Source: Paenibacillus mendelii
GTDB taxonomy: Bacteria; Bacillota; Bacilli; Paenibacillales; Paenibacillaceae
Direction: 5' to 3'
Assembly: GCF_024498075.1 (NCBI RefSeq)
Contig: NZ_JANHOF010000003.1
Coordinates: forward strand, 434,001 to 498,000
Length of the DNA: 64,000 bases
Positions 63,464-64,000 of the stretch are shown one piece after another. Made by a program: the position numbers and the translations under genes. Under the pieces are notes generated by a model. The model ran no database searches. It was not told where the DNA came from and saw nothing but the letters and a program-made list of their open reading frames with translations. Positions within the stretch are counted from its first letter, which is position 1. The number at the start of each line of letters is the position of its first letter.

Positions 63464-63608
63464 TCGGAACCCTCCTATTCGTATTTGTAAAAGTTTCGAT
63501 GCAACAATTAGTGTTTCCGCGATTACGCCAGACATGCATGGTAGCTTACGTCATGGCATACGTTGTCAGCTTCGGCTATAATAAGGAACGAGAGGGGTTG
63601 TGCTCAAG

Positions 63609-64000
63609 TTGGATACCAAAATACTACAAACACTCGAGTTTTCAAAAATCGTACATAAATTAATGCAGCATGCGGCTACATCGCTTGGCAAGGCGGCGGC
63701 GGAAGCCGTGCAGCCAAGCTCGGACCTGGAGGAAGTGAAGCTGCTGCTTCAAGCGACGGACGAAGCATACAAAGCCGATAGGCTAAAGGGATCAGCTCCC
63801 TTCGGCGGCGTTGTCGATATCCGCGCGGCACTGCTGCGTTCACGAATCGGCGGCATGCTTAACCCGGCGGAGCTGCTGGAAATCGCGGAGACGATACGCG
63901 GCTCCAGGCGGGTAAAGCGTCATATCATGCAGCTGCATGATGATGACCCCATCCCGTTGCTCGCGGCGCAAGCAGAGCAGCTCACGGAGCATAAAGCGCT
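63609..64000 (+). CDS. mutS2: Endonuclease MutS2, N-terminal part (cut by window end)
   Basis: About 130 residues before the window ends. From TTG 63609 the start DTKILQTLEFSKIVHKLMQHAATSLGK and the following SSDLEEVKLLLQATDEA match the conserved MutS2 N-terminus, here fitting a ~780-residue protein. AGAGGGG lies 11 bases upstream; GTG 63600 is too close to it. A TATAAT at 63577-63582 could be its -10. MutS2 splits collided ribosomes or suppresses recombination in Firmicutes. In Bacillus it lies close to zapA, and the link is kept here. Confidence 0.93.
   Translation, partial: MDTKILQTLEFSKIVHKLMQHAATSLGKAAAEAVQPSSDLEEVKLLLQATDEAYKADRLKGSAPFGGVVDIRAALLRSRIGGMLNPAELLEIAETIRGSRRVKRHIMQLHDDDPIPLLAAQAEQLTEHKA

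Overview
The window looks like a chromosomal segment of a spore-forming, Gram-positive member of the Paenibacillaceae (Paenibacillus or Cohnella type). Evidence: GGAGG-type ribosome binding sites before nearly every gene, TTG/GTG starts, a tRNA-Phe T-box ahead of pheST, Bacillus-type gene families (YdbS/YdbT, Cse60, GerC remnants, YcnJ/YcnI, YvlD-like, MutS2), a NrdR-type leader, and no rRNA, tRNA, prophage, insertion sequence or CRISPR array that I could see. The family assignment is inference from protein families; no search was run.

Layout. 0-9 kb: an XRE regulator carrying a ClpX-type zinc finger, a phytanoyl-CoA dioxygenase and an SDR enzyme lacking the usual catalytic residues, a lipoprotein, the YdbS/YdbT membrane pair, a LamG plus pentapeptide-like protein, a second XRE regulator with six LAPF repeats, and an orphan ParB-like protein. 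9-18 kb: a Cache-GGDEF diguanylate cyclase, tyrS, a scrambled spore-germination gene, an AraC/dioxygenase divergent pair, a GreA-like protein, Cse60 and a catalase. 18-32 kb: transglutaminase-like protein, metallophosphoesterase, fumC, thioesterase, a cystine-type symporter, an aldolase-family enzyme, a FadR-type regulator, a copper-amine-oxidase-N protein, and a divergent MMPL/TetR pair. 32-38 kb: a leftward operon with two ABC ATPases, a permease fused to an M1-peptidase-like ectodomain, an ECF sigma factor and a membrane protein. 38-44 kb: 5-oxoprolinase genes pxpBCA and a MASE3-GGDEF-EAL protein. 44-50 kb: a shortened MetE-like protein and class I ribonucleotide reductase with two NrdR boxes. 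50-54 kb: ycnJ, a two-component pair and ycnI, likely a copper locus. 54-64 kb: T-box, pheS, pheT, a 1235-residue ZapA fusion, a CuA lipoprotein, a YvlD-like protein and the start of mutS2.

The most unusual object is the ZapA-like protein at 58545-62252. Its normal FtsZ-associated ZapA domain is followed by over 1100 residues of predicted coiled coil, built in part from 11-residue repeats and from seven nearly identical 25-residue repeats. Second are the ECF sigma/ABC operon and the two XRE regulators, which share a TTCAACC palindrome upstream. Decay is visible at two places: the germination gene (inversion plus frameshift) and the MetE-like gene (loss of the zinc site).
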